Below, piece by piece: positions 12,986 through 25,400 of a stretch of DNA of 64,000 bases. The stretch's first letter is position 1. Every line of letters begins with the position of its first letter. The stretch is from positions 108,936,509-109,000,508 of the forward strand of contig OV884015.1 in assembly GCA_930367205.1 (NCBI GenBank). Reading direction: 5' to 3'. Origin of the DNA: Acanthosoma haemorrhoidale. Lineage: Eukaryota; Arthropoda; Insecta; Hemiptera; Acanthosomatidae. The notes under the pieces are model-generated. The model was not told the origin of the DNA. It saw only the letters and a program-made list of their open reading frames with translations, and made no database searches. The translations under genes were made by a program, and so were the position numbers.

Positions 12986-13321
12986 CGTGTGTGATAAATT
13001 TTTAGATCAGAGTTCACTATTAGTTTCCAGATCAGCCTCTACCTATCTCTGTACATTCTCAATCTTTTCAAGTTTCTCATTAACGGTAACCTTACCTTCT
13101 TTGAACACATTGAAAAACAAAAAAATACTTACAAGACGCAATATGATAAAATAGTCAAATTCGTGTTCGATTCTGCAAGGGATAGTTCAGATTGGACGTG
13201 ACCATCGATCATTAAGTCTCTCCCTCAATCTCTTTTCTTTTGCTAATAATTTTATTTGAATCCTTGAAACTTTTATTTTTTCCGACGAAAGGAAATGTAA
13301 TAAACATAAGGTTTGTTTCAG

Positions 13322-13475
13322 TGCTGCGAGAGGAATTCAGATCCGAGCCGCAGAACTTGCGGGTGGCTCAGGGCGAGACCGCTCTGCTCGAGTGTGGCCC
13401 CCCCAGAGGCCATCCGGAGCCTACTGTCTCCTGGAAGCGGAACGGCCACATCCTGGACCTGGAGAACAACAAGAG
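13322..13475 (+). CDS. robo: robo visible exon 1 (Ig2, first part)
   Basis: The acceptor is ...gtttca-g before 13322 and the donor is gtcagt at 13476. The exon enters in phase 1 and leaves in phase 2. It encodes [19 protein letters not shown] and the first Ig2 cysteine (LLECGPP) and tryptophan (VSWKRNG), which follow the Robo Ig2 pattern closely. This domain, with Ig1, forms the Slit-binding face in characterised Robo proteins. The exon is markedly GC-rich. It cannot be a first exon because there is no start codon or signal peptide, so an upstream exon ending in phase 1 is required. Confidence 0.93.
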
Positions 13476-16400
13476 GTCAGTTGTTGTATTGTACACTGGT
13501 AGCTTGGGGTAAGGCATGATGGGGTGAAGTGGGGTGAAAATCCTATCTGTCCTGAAAACATTCAGGTAGAAAACGTCTTGTTACATTCCCAATAGCTAGT
13601 AAACGTTTTTAGTCTGGTCTGTACCTCAAGTTCTGAACATCTGAAACGAACTCTTAACACTGTCAACATCACCGATTTTTTCATAATCTAACATCAGGTT
13701 TCAGTATTTACGCCAAAACACTCATGTAATCACTCCAACTATTATTTATTTTTATAATTAAGTTAAGAGTTTCGTTTATTTTTGAATTAGATTATTTCTG
13801 TACTATCCTCCGAAGAAATGTGATAATGAAGCTTGTCTCATGCAAGGGGATGGAAGTAAGTTTGATTTTAAAGAATTATTGAGTTGGCAAGAAAGATATT
13901 GCGGTTTGAACGACTAGATTTTTTCTTTTGCGATTTGGTAGTCGATACCTTTAGGTTGCTATAGAAACAAATTAAGTGTCATTTTGTTTACAACTGTCAG
14001 TTTTAAGTTGGAGTGCGAAAATAAGCATTTTCGACGCATTTTACTTTTTTATTTTCATAAAGGCGCTTTCTTGCCTTGCTGAGGCACACAAAGATATCTG
14101 TGAAGTTTATGGTGTTGATTGTTTAACAGAACGCACGTGTCAGAATTGGATTAAAAAATTTCGTTCTGGAGATTTTTCACCGAAAGATGACCGACCATCT
14201 GTCTGGTCGACCTTCTGAAGTTGATGTTGACAAAATGAAAGCCATAATTGAATCGAATCGTCATCACACACAACAATTACAAATCGTTTAAGACGTCTTG
14301 GACTTGTTAAGAAACTCGATATTTGGGTTCCACTACGACAAAGCGAGGCCTCACACATCTTCAGCAACACGTACGAAACTATTGGAGCTTGGTCTGGAAG
14401 TGATGGCGCATCCACCATACATGCCCGACCTAACACCGGATTATCATTTATTTCGAAGTTTACAAAACTTCTTAAATGGTAAAAATTTATGTACGATGAC
14501 CTCAAATCGCACGTGGTTGAGTTTTTTGCTGATAAGGACCAGAGGTTCTATGAGCACGTGATCATGAAGTTACCAGAAAGATGGCAAAAGGTCATCGAAC
14601 AGAATAGAAGATATTTGACTGATTAGAGTTCATTTTTTGTATAGAAAAAATTGAGTTTTATTTCACACTAAAAACCCGAAATTACTTTCTTGCCAACCTC
14701 AATTTAAGATGTACTCCTGTAGAATTTCTGTGAAATGTACTAGTCATATTTATTCTAACCTATAGATCACATCAAGAAAAGACATGAGATGCTGACTATC
14801 TTGTATGGATATGGTTTCACTACGTTTTCTCAAAACTTTCTTACCAACATCTCCTTACATTCTTTCCTTATGAGCCTGTAATAGCCCAGTATATACTTTT
14901 TTAATTATTTATATTTTGCTTTATGTTTTCATACTTGTTATTTTCCTATGTGTTGTCCAGGATGAGACTCGTGGACGGGGGAAACCTCGCGATCCAGGAC
15001 GTGAGATCCAGCGACGATGGCAAGTACCAGTGCATTGCCAAGAACACCGTCGGAGTGAGGGAGTCCAACGTAGCCCTTCTCAGGGTCCATGGTATTATTT
15101 TTAATATATTACTATTTTTTATATTTTGTTATTTTGTATTTGTTCAAAAAGACAGTTATTTTGATTCTGATAGTAAATTTTATGTAATGTTCTCATATTA
15201 TGTTAGAATGAAGGTGTGTCTTTCGCATAAGAGACAGAAATGGCAATTTTCTCTTTCGCCTTAAAAACAATACCAGATCTTAGTAAAGTGACTTATCTAG
15301 AACATTTGTGTTAATTTTAGAAGAAAGAAAATTTCAGACTTTTCTAAGTAATTTCGATAAAAAGGCCATTGGGGCCGATGAAACACCACCATTTTATGAA
15401 TGAATTTGACGAACCACAAGCCCATACGTTACTCATCTTTCACAGCATTTCCTCAACAGGCATTGACACCTGAGACTTCAAGGGAACTGAACACAATGAG
15501 CAAGGACTCGGGGGAGTTTCTTGAAAGAAAAAAAAATACAAAGGAATTAATCATAAGAAAGCTGAGATTTTCGCGAGTTACAAGATATGAAAAAAAATGG
15601 TTATGGGCACAAACTCTCTGTGCATGTCTGCAGATAAAAAAAAAATGTGCCATTCCAGGCTAATTGTATACAATGGGTATTGGGAGTTTTAGAAACTGTG
15701 ATTAAAATGGTGTTCTCAATGTTTTCGTAAACTTCGTTTCACGTAGAAACAATTTTCGCTAAAAACAATAAAAAAAGCAGTAGCCATTCATTAGTTAGCA
15801 AGTTTTCTTCCACTGTACTTTTCAGGAGTCCGGTGTAACAAGCCAATTTAATTTAATATCATATTATATTATTTAAAACTCTAATTATAGTAGGTAGTAA
15901 TCATCAAAAAACATTCAGAATGTGATTTTTGGAAAAGAAAAAAACACAAATGTCGTGAAGTATATCGTGGCTTATGTAACAGAAAGCTCTTCAAAGAAGC
16001 CAACTGCGAGTTGATCCGTGCACAGTCTCCTCGAACTGTCGCTTCAGTACTGCTGAGTCAGAGATAACTCGTATTTGGCAGTCAGCGTGTTTTTTTTTTC
16101 ATATCCCCTTGTTATTAAAAATTATGGAATTCAATAAAGATTCTATATAAATGAATCTATTTGCAATATTACATGTCCTGTAGCTTGGCTACAATTTTAC
16201 AATGTAATTTGCGATTGTTACAAAGCTATAATGTACATTATACATTCATTGCCTATACATGTTTAAAAAATTATGGGGCTCACCTCATGAATCATAAAAT
16301 CTTAACCTAGTTTTCCCCGACAGTCTGTTGCCATCGATGCGGGAGGGGTGGTGGCGTAATAGTGTTAAACACTGGGTTGGTTAGGTGCTGCAACGAGTCG

Positions 16401-19400
16401 AAAAACTTGATGTGTCTCCGGCGGATGAACTCACCCACCAACAGCACACCAAGCAACGGGTGCTGGTCAGCGTTCTTTAACCTCTCGAGAGAGGTTGGAC
16501 CACTTTTCGCATGATCCCATTCTGGAAATGTTGGAGACATTTGGCTGTATTGTCAGTCAAGTGGGTAAATAGCGGGGCACCGTACAGCAGAGCTGGCGGG
16601 AGGACACATTTATAGATCATCAGTTTGAGACGAAGCGAAAGGTGGTGAAGTTAGCAAGTGCGGTAGCCAGTAAGACCTGTGTCGTACTTTTTCTGTTTTA
16701 TTACTAAAATGAGTAGAGAAATGGAGATGCCTATCCATTTTTATACCCAGATAGTGCATTGAGAAAGCTGGTGAGTTCTCTTGCCCTTCTATACTATATG
16801 ATTTTGGCAAGGATTTTTTCCCCTTTTGGAGGGAGAAGATTACGCAGTCGGTCTTCCCGGCGTTTACGCTGATGTTTAACATGCCCAGTCTGTCACTGAT
16901 AACGTTACAAACTGACTCGGCCTGTGTAAGAGCTCTTTGTGCACTCATACTGCTGGTGTAAACCGCAATGTCGTCGGCGAAAGCGATTACCGCATCTTTT
17001 GTTATAGTTTGTCCCAACAATGTCAACGTTTTAGTCAAATACCTCGTGAATGAAACAAAAAACTTTATCAATTATATCGAGTAGGATATCATATCATGGA
17101 TCTTATAATTAAAATGATTTATTTTTTTCGTTCGCAAATTAAGTTCAATCCGAATAAATCCAAGAAAATGGATGCTTGAAAGTAGTAGGGGAAACAAAGC
17201 GATAGAGCGTCGATGTGGAAACTAAACGGCCCCGATAATTGCTCGATATCCAGATTGAAAGGCTTTGATCCTCCAATGTGCCGCCGTTAACGGCGAAAAA
17301 GAGCGGATGAAAGTTAACAGTTTCCATCGACAGATCGTTCCAGCTCCATCGAGTTCTGGTCACTTGGGCTCATTTGCATGGAACAGTCGTGGCATTATGC
17401 AGTCCGCAGTTATGGCATCATTTAGCCATTCACAATCATGATTTACTGTTTACTGTTGTCTGGGCCCTGAGCAATTGTGCCATTTCCCATTGCCTTTTGT
17501 CATCATTGGGAACCTGTAACTTCAAATTTCAGTACAAGTTCCTCATGTACAGAACGGACGTTTCAAACTAAATGACAAATTCAATAACAATATATTATTA
17601 AAAAAGTGCACATTTTATAAACAACTTGAAGTAATTTAATCTAAAAGGGTAGTCGAGTGTTAGCTTCAGCGACGGACCTTCGGCCTTGTGGTGTCACGCG
17701 CGATCATATGTTTCCTTGCTCATTTTAAAATAAAAATATTCTTAACTAACTAAAGAAGAAGACAATTTACTATAATTTAATAAGCCCGTGATAGGATTTG
17801 GGTAACATAAAAAGTAGCTGAAAATAGACTCAAAGCTAAAAATTAAATTTGTTATATTAACGAAACAGTGAAGTGAATGCAGAACAGGGCCTCGTAAAGC
17901 AAGGTTGATCTAAGCCGAAAATGCATTGCAAACAATACGTTTTTAAGGTCACAAGTCATGACCTTATGACCTGATCTAATAATTAGGTCGGAGACAATTA
18001 TGTATAGTAGATTTTTTTTCAATCGTATAATATTTTCTTAGAGTAAACAGTATCGGAATATGAAACAATTCTAATTTGGGCCAGTGTGATTTCGGATTTC
18101 TTGCAAAGAGTACTTCGAAACTACGAGCAATAGTTCTCAAAAAGTGAGTTTCAAGTTGAAAAAAAAAGGGGAAAATTTCATGATTCATTGGCAAAGTTCG
18201 GGTTTAGAAACTTAATTCTTCACAGTCCACCTTATGGTTTCACAAGACTATACTCATTAGCTTCATAATTAACACATTACTTTGCTGTAATAATTTAATT
18301 TCTATAATGCTACTAATATATAATATTTCGTTTTAATTCAAAATGACGATTAACTTTTAATCATTCTTCTCAAGTGAAACCTTACATCGTGGAGGGGCCC
18401 GAAGACGCGACGGCGATGGCCGGAACCAGCGTGGTGTTCTCTTGTAGGGTGGAGGGCGACCCGCCCCCTGACGTGATGTGGAGGAGGACCGCGGGCGGTG
18501 GCCCCATGCCCCTGTCCAGGGTCCACACCCTCGAGGACAAGAGCCTCAAGCTGGAGACCGTCAGCCCCGAAGACGAAGGGGAGTACAGCTGCGTCGCAGA
18601 CAACGGGGTCGGCACTGTCACCGCATCCGCCACTCTCACTGTCCACTGTAAGCCGCTATTCAATATATTTCTTACAAAAAAATAAATACTTAAAAATTAA
18701 ATAATGTAATTCTAATGTTGTTTTCCAGCTCCACCGGTAATCGTGACTCGCCCGACCGATCAAGTCGTCGAAGCAGGAGACGATGCTGCATTCGTCTGTG
18801 GAGTCGAAGGAAACCCTCGTCCATCTGTTTTCTGGTCCGTAGAAGGAAATCGGACACTCCTCTATCCCGGAGAGTCGATGGGTCGCCTTTATGCTTCAGT
18901 TACTCCCGATGGTCAATCTGTCTTAACTTTGCAGGTGAGCACACCATTATTGGAAAAAAATTGTTTCCCCATATATTTACAATTTCCTACCGTTTAAATC
19001 CTCAGCCTAATCCCGGAACAGAAGATTCCGTCTTTCTGATATTTATAACCTTCCTACAGTTACTCCACCATTCTCCTGTGACCATTCTTGTTCACTCCAC
19101 CACTCTCTTTTTTTTTTTTCTAAACCCCTTGAAGTTATACAATGAAAATATTATGAGAAACTTTGCAAATTTCTCCTTATTCTGCTTTGCACAGATGCAT
19201 TTGAAGGAGTTCGTGCTACTCAACAATACAGGTTGTGGTTAATAGGAAAATAACATAAATACAAATCTAGGTGATGGGGCTCGCCTTCAGTTTAAAAATG
19301 GGAGAAAAAACTCACCACTCTCTAGAATTCTATCCCCCTTGATATCTGCAATGCACTTCTTTTATTACAGGATGTGGTGAGAAACGATTCCGGACTAGTG

Positions 19401-22400
19401 GTTATATGCTCCGGAGTGAATCAAGCAGGCTCAGACACTTGGAGGGCGAGGCTGGGTGTGACTTCTGGTGAAGAGAATCCTCCTCCGGTAATCGTCCACG
19501 GTCCAGCTAATCAAACGTTACCCCTCAAATCGGTGGCTGTCCTGGCATGCAGGGCTTCTGGAAACCCAGACCCGGTCATCACCTGGTACAAAGACGGCAC
19601 TCCTATCGTACCGGCTGCCAGGCTCAATATCACCCAAGCTGGTTCTCTCCATATCAATGGTACTTTTTTTATAGATTATTTTGTCTTAATAATTCACTAA
19701 GCATTTGGGCTAGATCATTGGATGATTATCTAAAATACATCATTAAATCAAAGTAGATAGACCGATAACTTATTATTTTAATTTTCATTCTTAAACTAAT
19801 ATTTTATAATTAATAAATTCAATATTATGATTCAATTTCAAGTACATAATATGCACACAATTTATTAGATGCTACTCATAATATACGATCACGTGCAGGA
19901 TCCGTTAATGTAAATAGTGGCGGACAAATAGTGAACATGTTGAGTGCGTTTTTGTAAAACAAAAATGTTTGTTCCTCGCATTATAAGAAAGTATTGCCTT
20001 ATACACAGCTGAAGTTTGGATGGGTTTATAGGATATGTATATGAAGTATTAAAATAAGAGAGATTTAAATAGCAGCAAAATAACGTTGATTAAAGATAAA
20101 GGATGAAATGATTTGATCATCTTTGTAGTATGGGAACAGAAATATAATAAGAATTGTATATATAAATATTTATTTATAATATTATTATAAAATAGAATAA
20201 CTACATCCCTATAGGAACACGGATGAAGGGTGTAAACAAAGGAACAGCTGCAAGTAAACTGCCTATTTTATTGAAATCATAAAAAATAATTTGTTTATTA
20301 TTATGTTTGTCTTAAAGATGATAGTACTTTATTAAACTTTTAATTAGTTCATATTTAATAAGAGAAAACCAGTTTCATAACCAAGAATCAAAAAGAGGAG
20401 TCAGGGCTATAAAACTCTAACCATCTTAAAGTAGTCTTAACTAAGATAGGGCCCGAAGCGCTTTGATTAGTATATTGTTCAGTTTAAATATTGTTTAAGA
20501 AAACCTTCTATTTTGACCTAGCACTATCACTTGCCATTTAAATGAGAAATCATAGTTAATTTTTAATACAAATTGAATATTGTTTTTCAGACTTACAGAA
20601 ATCAGACGGTGGCCAGTACACATGTGTGGCTCTTTCTCGAAGTGGCAAAGCAACGTGGAGTGCCTATCTTCGCCTAGAGTCTCCGACAAATCCCAACATT
20701 GCCTTCTTTCGTTCACCTGAGCCTTCTACGTTTCCCGGTTCTCCTTCAAGACCAGTTATCATCGGAAGAACTCACAGCAGTATTACTATCTCATGGACAA
20801 GGAATAATAAAATTGGATCATCCTCCCTCATTGGCTATCAGGTATCTTCTATTATTCAATTTTAAAAATAAAATAGTTGTTTCATTTGAATAGCTATAAT
20901 AGCTACAAGTCGATTAAATGCCATCTATGTTAATAAGCACTGTTTATTGTTTTATAAAATTATTAACATTTTTGTTTCATTACGTTTTAGATTGAAATGT
21001 TCAGTCGAGGCTCTGATGGAAGCAGTCCAAGCGGAGGATGGGTTGTTGTGGCCCGTCGTGCTCCTGGCCCTACATACACACAACATCACCTGAGCCCGCA
21101 TATTTCGTACACTTTTATAGTCAGAGCTGAAAACTCGCATGGGATGTCAGCACCTAGTCAACCGTCGGAAGCTGCTGTGCCCAGTTTGGGTGGGGAGGAA
21201 GAAACTGATCAAATAATGAAGGAAGCGCGAAATGCACTGAACGGAGGACATGTTGTTCATCTTACGCATATTCAGCCAATGTCATCTACCTCTATTAAAA
21301 TAGTTTGGGAGGTAAGATATTAATTAATGAATTGCCCTTTCATCGAATGTAAATTATTTATAATATTGAAACTTTCATTTTTCTTTGGTCATTACAGATA
21401 ATGAACTCGGAATTCGTTGAAGGATTTTACATTTACTCGCGAGGTTTGGATGCCCCCGCGAGAAGTACCAATATGCTGACTGTCCTCCATGCTGGTGAAG
21501 CTTCTGGTTTTCTCGTCACTGGACTGGCAAAGTTTACACGCTACCAATTCTTTCTCGTTCCATTTTATAAAACTCTAGACGGACGACCTTCAAACTCAAG
21601 AACTGCCCGGACTCTTGAAGATGGTAATAATAATATGTACTCAACATTTTAAACCTTATTAGATAAAAGCAATTATGTAACATTAATTATATTAAGTATT
21701 TTTAGTTCTAAAATGTTATCTGTCTGAACATTTTGAGTAGCACTTGATATTGTTTACAATAAACAAAATTAATTTTTTTTTTTGTAATTCTTAAATGGAT
21801 TTTTAGTTTTTATTAACATTTGTAAGAAATTAAAAATAATATCTGTAGTTTGGAAACATAGAACACTATGTCTCATTCCCCCAACTTTACAGTTGCTCTC
21901 CTGGAAACTGATAAAATGTTGTTACAGAAATTCAATAAACAGTTAAGGAAATAAAATGTTTTAAAAATTAAAATTAAAATAAGTTAGGGAAATTATTTAC
22001 TTCAGAGGAACAGATATAATCACTGAAACCTATCAAAATTAAAATTTTATTTTCAATTTCCCAGTGCCCTCAGAACCGCCTACAGGCTTGGAAGCTGTTC
22101 TTTTCAACACAAGTTCTGTTTACTTAAAATGGAAGCCACCACCTCAAGCTGCTCATAACGGTATACTTCGTACTTATCAGGTAGGTCAACTTAAAATTAA
22201 TTTATACATTAGTTTATCCGATTTAAACCACTCAATACTTATATTTTTAAATCTCTGTTTTCAGGTGGTTGTGAAATCGGGAGATCTGTCGAATGGGACG
22301 TTGTTGAATAATGTCACTGTAAACGCTGGGACTCCGTCGCTGTTAATAACAAACCTCAGTTCAGGAATAATTTATACCGTTGTTGTTGCCTCAGCGACTA

Positions 22401-25400
22401 GGGCTGGGCTTGGCCCTTATACAAACCCAGCAACCTTGAGGCTAGATCCCGCTTCGAGACAAGTTTATCGAGATAATCAACACAGGTATGCTACCTTTTG
22501 AGTAGTGAATTAGCCAATTTAATAAATAAAAAAAAAAATTATTAAAATCATGTATTTTAAAAAGGAGTCATATAATATTATAATTATCAAAAAACAAACA
22601 AATACTAAATACTATTTTACAACTCAGGAGTTTTAGATTCAGTTGTGCTTTTCTGAAAATGTCATAAAATAACAAGTATTTATATAAAATCTTCTTTCTT
22701 TATGTATCACATACTTCTTATAAAAGGCATACCCTTTAACTGAAACTAGTCCACTGTGTACTGACGGGATCATAAGCGGTTCATTGATTTATTTTTTCTT
22801 TACTTTCTAAATACACTCTTATCCCATAAAAACTTTTAATACTTAAATATATGATTTGAATAATTTATACGGCTTATGATAAAAGGTATTACTCGTGGTG
22901 ACTATCTTTGATAGATTCCTAATTTTAAAATACAAACAAAAATTATCTGAACCTCAAATTCTAATTACTATTTTATAATTAAACTTTCAACTATTTTAAA
23001 TGAACATTATTATAATATATTATTCGGATGCAGTTTGCAAATTATTGAATTGAGATTTGAAACTTATAAAAATACAATTACATCGATTACAATTATTCAA
23101 TTTTTTTTAAATATTGCATAAGTCATTCTTGATGAATTGTACTATTCAATACCTTTAGAGAGCTGATTTATTTCACTTATTCTGTGGTTTTAGTAGGCAA
23201 GTTTTGAAAATTTTAATAAAAAAATTTTATTTTATTTGTTTCAGGCAACCAATTGGCCAAAAGCCAGGGATGGGACCAGGGCCGAATGACTTCCTGACAG
23301 AGACTTGGTTCATGGCCCTCCTCGGGAGTATGGTCGCGGTCATGTTCCTGCTTTTCGGTGCCATGCTTCTTGTTCGAAGAAGGCAGCTCCTCACAAAGAA
23401 AACTACTCTTCCAGGTAACATTAAACAAAGATAACATATATATATATATTATATTAAATAATTAGGAACTATTGGCAAACATTTGAAAAGTCAGGTTTAA
23501 CCTAGAATTAATTTTAATGTCTTCATGAAATTATTTAAGCAAATTATCATCATTAGGTGAAAAGTCACTTGCTTACTGTTCTAAGAACACGAACTAAAAT
23601 ATTACTATTTCAGATTCACGTAGCAATGGAGGGATCCTCGCAACACCGCTAAGCCTGAAAGCAGCAGTGGGTATGCCACATCCTACAGCAATGATTCAAC
23701 ACCCTCACGACTCTACTTTGTGGATCGAGCCCAACAGAGCCGCTTCCTGGCGCCACTCTGAGCTAAGCGATAAGGATCCTCAGATCTTGGAACCTGCTGA
23801 CTATGCAGAAGTAGACCCAGTCCATGGAGTCTCTTCCTTTCAAGGGAAACGAGAAGATACCTCTCCGGCACCCTACGCCACTACTACCCTCATCCCAAAA
23901 TACCCGCCTGGTGCAAGGACTCCAAACGGACGACAGGTATTACATTACATTATATTACACTCCTTACATTATATTACAATACACTCCTTGTCAAATTGTC
24001 CCAACTGCTAGATATTTCTGTAAATGTACTCAACAACAAAAAGGAGAATAACTTCAATGCTGATTTTTTTTTAGTTTTCATACATACTTTTATTATAATT
24101 TAGATGTGCTTTTGAGTTTAAAATATAAATTGAACTTCTGGAAGGAAGAAACAACTTATGTGCTCACCGCCCCTAAAGATGGGTTAAACCTCAGAATGAC
24201 TTGATAAATTAAAGTATCGTAAAGAAGAAATAGAGGAATTGGGAGATACCCTACAGGATCAAATTCAGGCCATGCAAAGGTGACAAACATAAGTGGCAAA
24301 GATGCATACATACTCGATCGTTCCGGATAAGCCAGCCAGCAGTTTCGGTTCTCTAAGGTTCTCGGTTTGGTCGCTAAAGTATCAAACGTCTATAGTTTGT
24401 AAGCAATTGGGAGATACCCTACAGGATCAAATTCAGGCCATGCAAAGGTGACAAATATAAGTGGCAAAGATGCATACAAACTCGATCGTTCCGGATAAGC
24501 CAGCCAGCAGTTTTGGTTCTCTAAGGTCCTCGGTTTGGTCGCTAAAGTATCAAACGTCTATAGTTCGTAAGCAATTGGGAGAGAATCTTTACATGAAGAA
24601 AACAGTTAGGTGATTTTTTTCACCTGGGTACACCACGAACCCAGGTTTGCGAGAGAGCATCAAAGTTTTCACTTAACTGAACTTTTTAAGTATTAAAGAC
24701 TCAAAGAGAATCCTGTTCGCAAATGAGAGCTAACGTCTCTTCATCTCTCCAGATGGTACTTTCTCTAAAACAATGCAATCTAATGAAACATAATCTTAAA
24801 ATAATAAACAATATTTGCTGTGTATATAGCTGCAACTATTATTAATTATGTTTAAAAAAAACATATAAAATTTCTAGGTTCAGTACTTCTATATTATGAA
24901 AGCCAGTTAAATCCAAATTTTGATCAGTTTTTAGTAATGTTAAAACATATTTTAGACATACTCATATTAGAATTAGGTTTTCAATAATAAATAATTATTT
25001 CAGGGATGGATTCAAATCTGCCCTCAGAGCGAAAAGGAAGAGGATTGTATTTACCCAAATCAAAATTCATTCTATAACAGTAACATATATTCTGATACTT
25101 ACGTGTTTGAAAAGAATAACGATTACATTCACGAAAAAGGTCAGTACTTTACTTAATTGTGTTATTCACATACCAAAATTATTAAATCCAGAAAACAAAA
25201 TTATAAAATAAAATCAAATCAAAGTAATATAATTATCCATGTTGATCGAATTTGGTGAATGGAAATGCTGATAAGCGTTGTTCTGCATTAGTTTATTTTT
25301 GAAAATTACTTTCAGGTGGTAGTATAGGGAAGCAAACCCCGCTGATAATCAGTCAATGTGGAAGAATGTCGATGTCAAAGCTCGGATGCTGTGAACAAGA

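Noticed and set aside
18350..18704. Overlapping frames on both strands at the Ig3 exon
   Set aside because: The plus frame with Ig cysteines and tryptophan is the real one; the others come from high GC.
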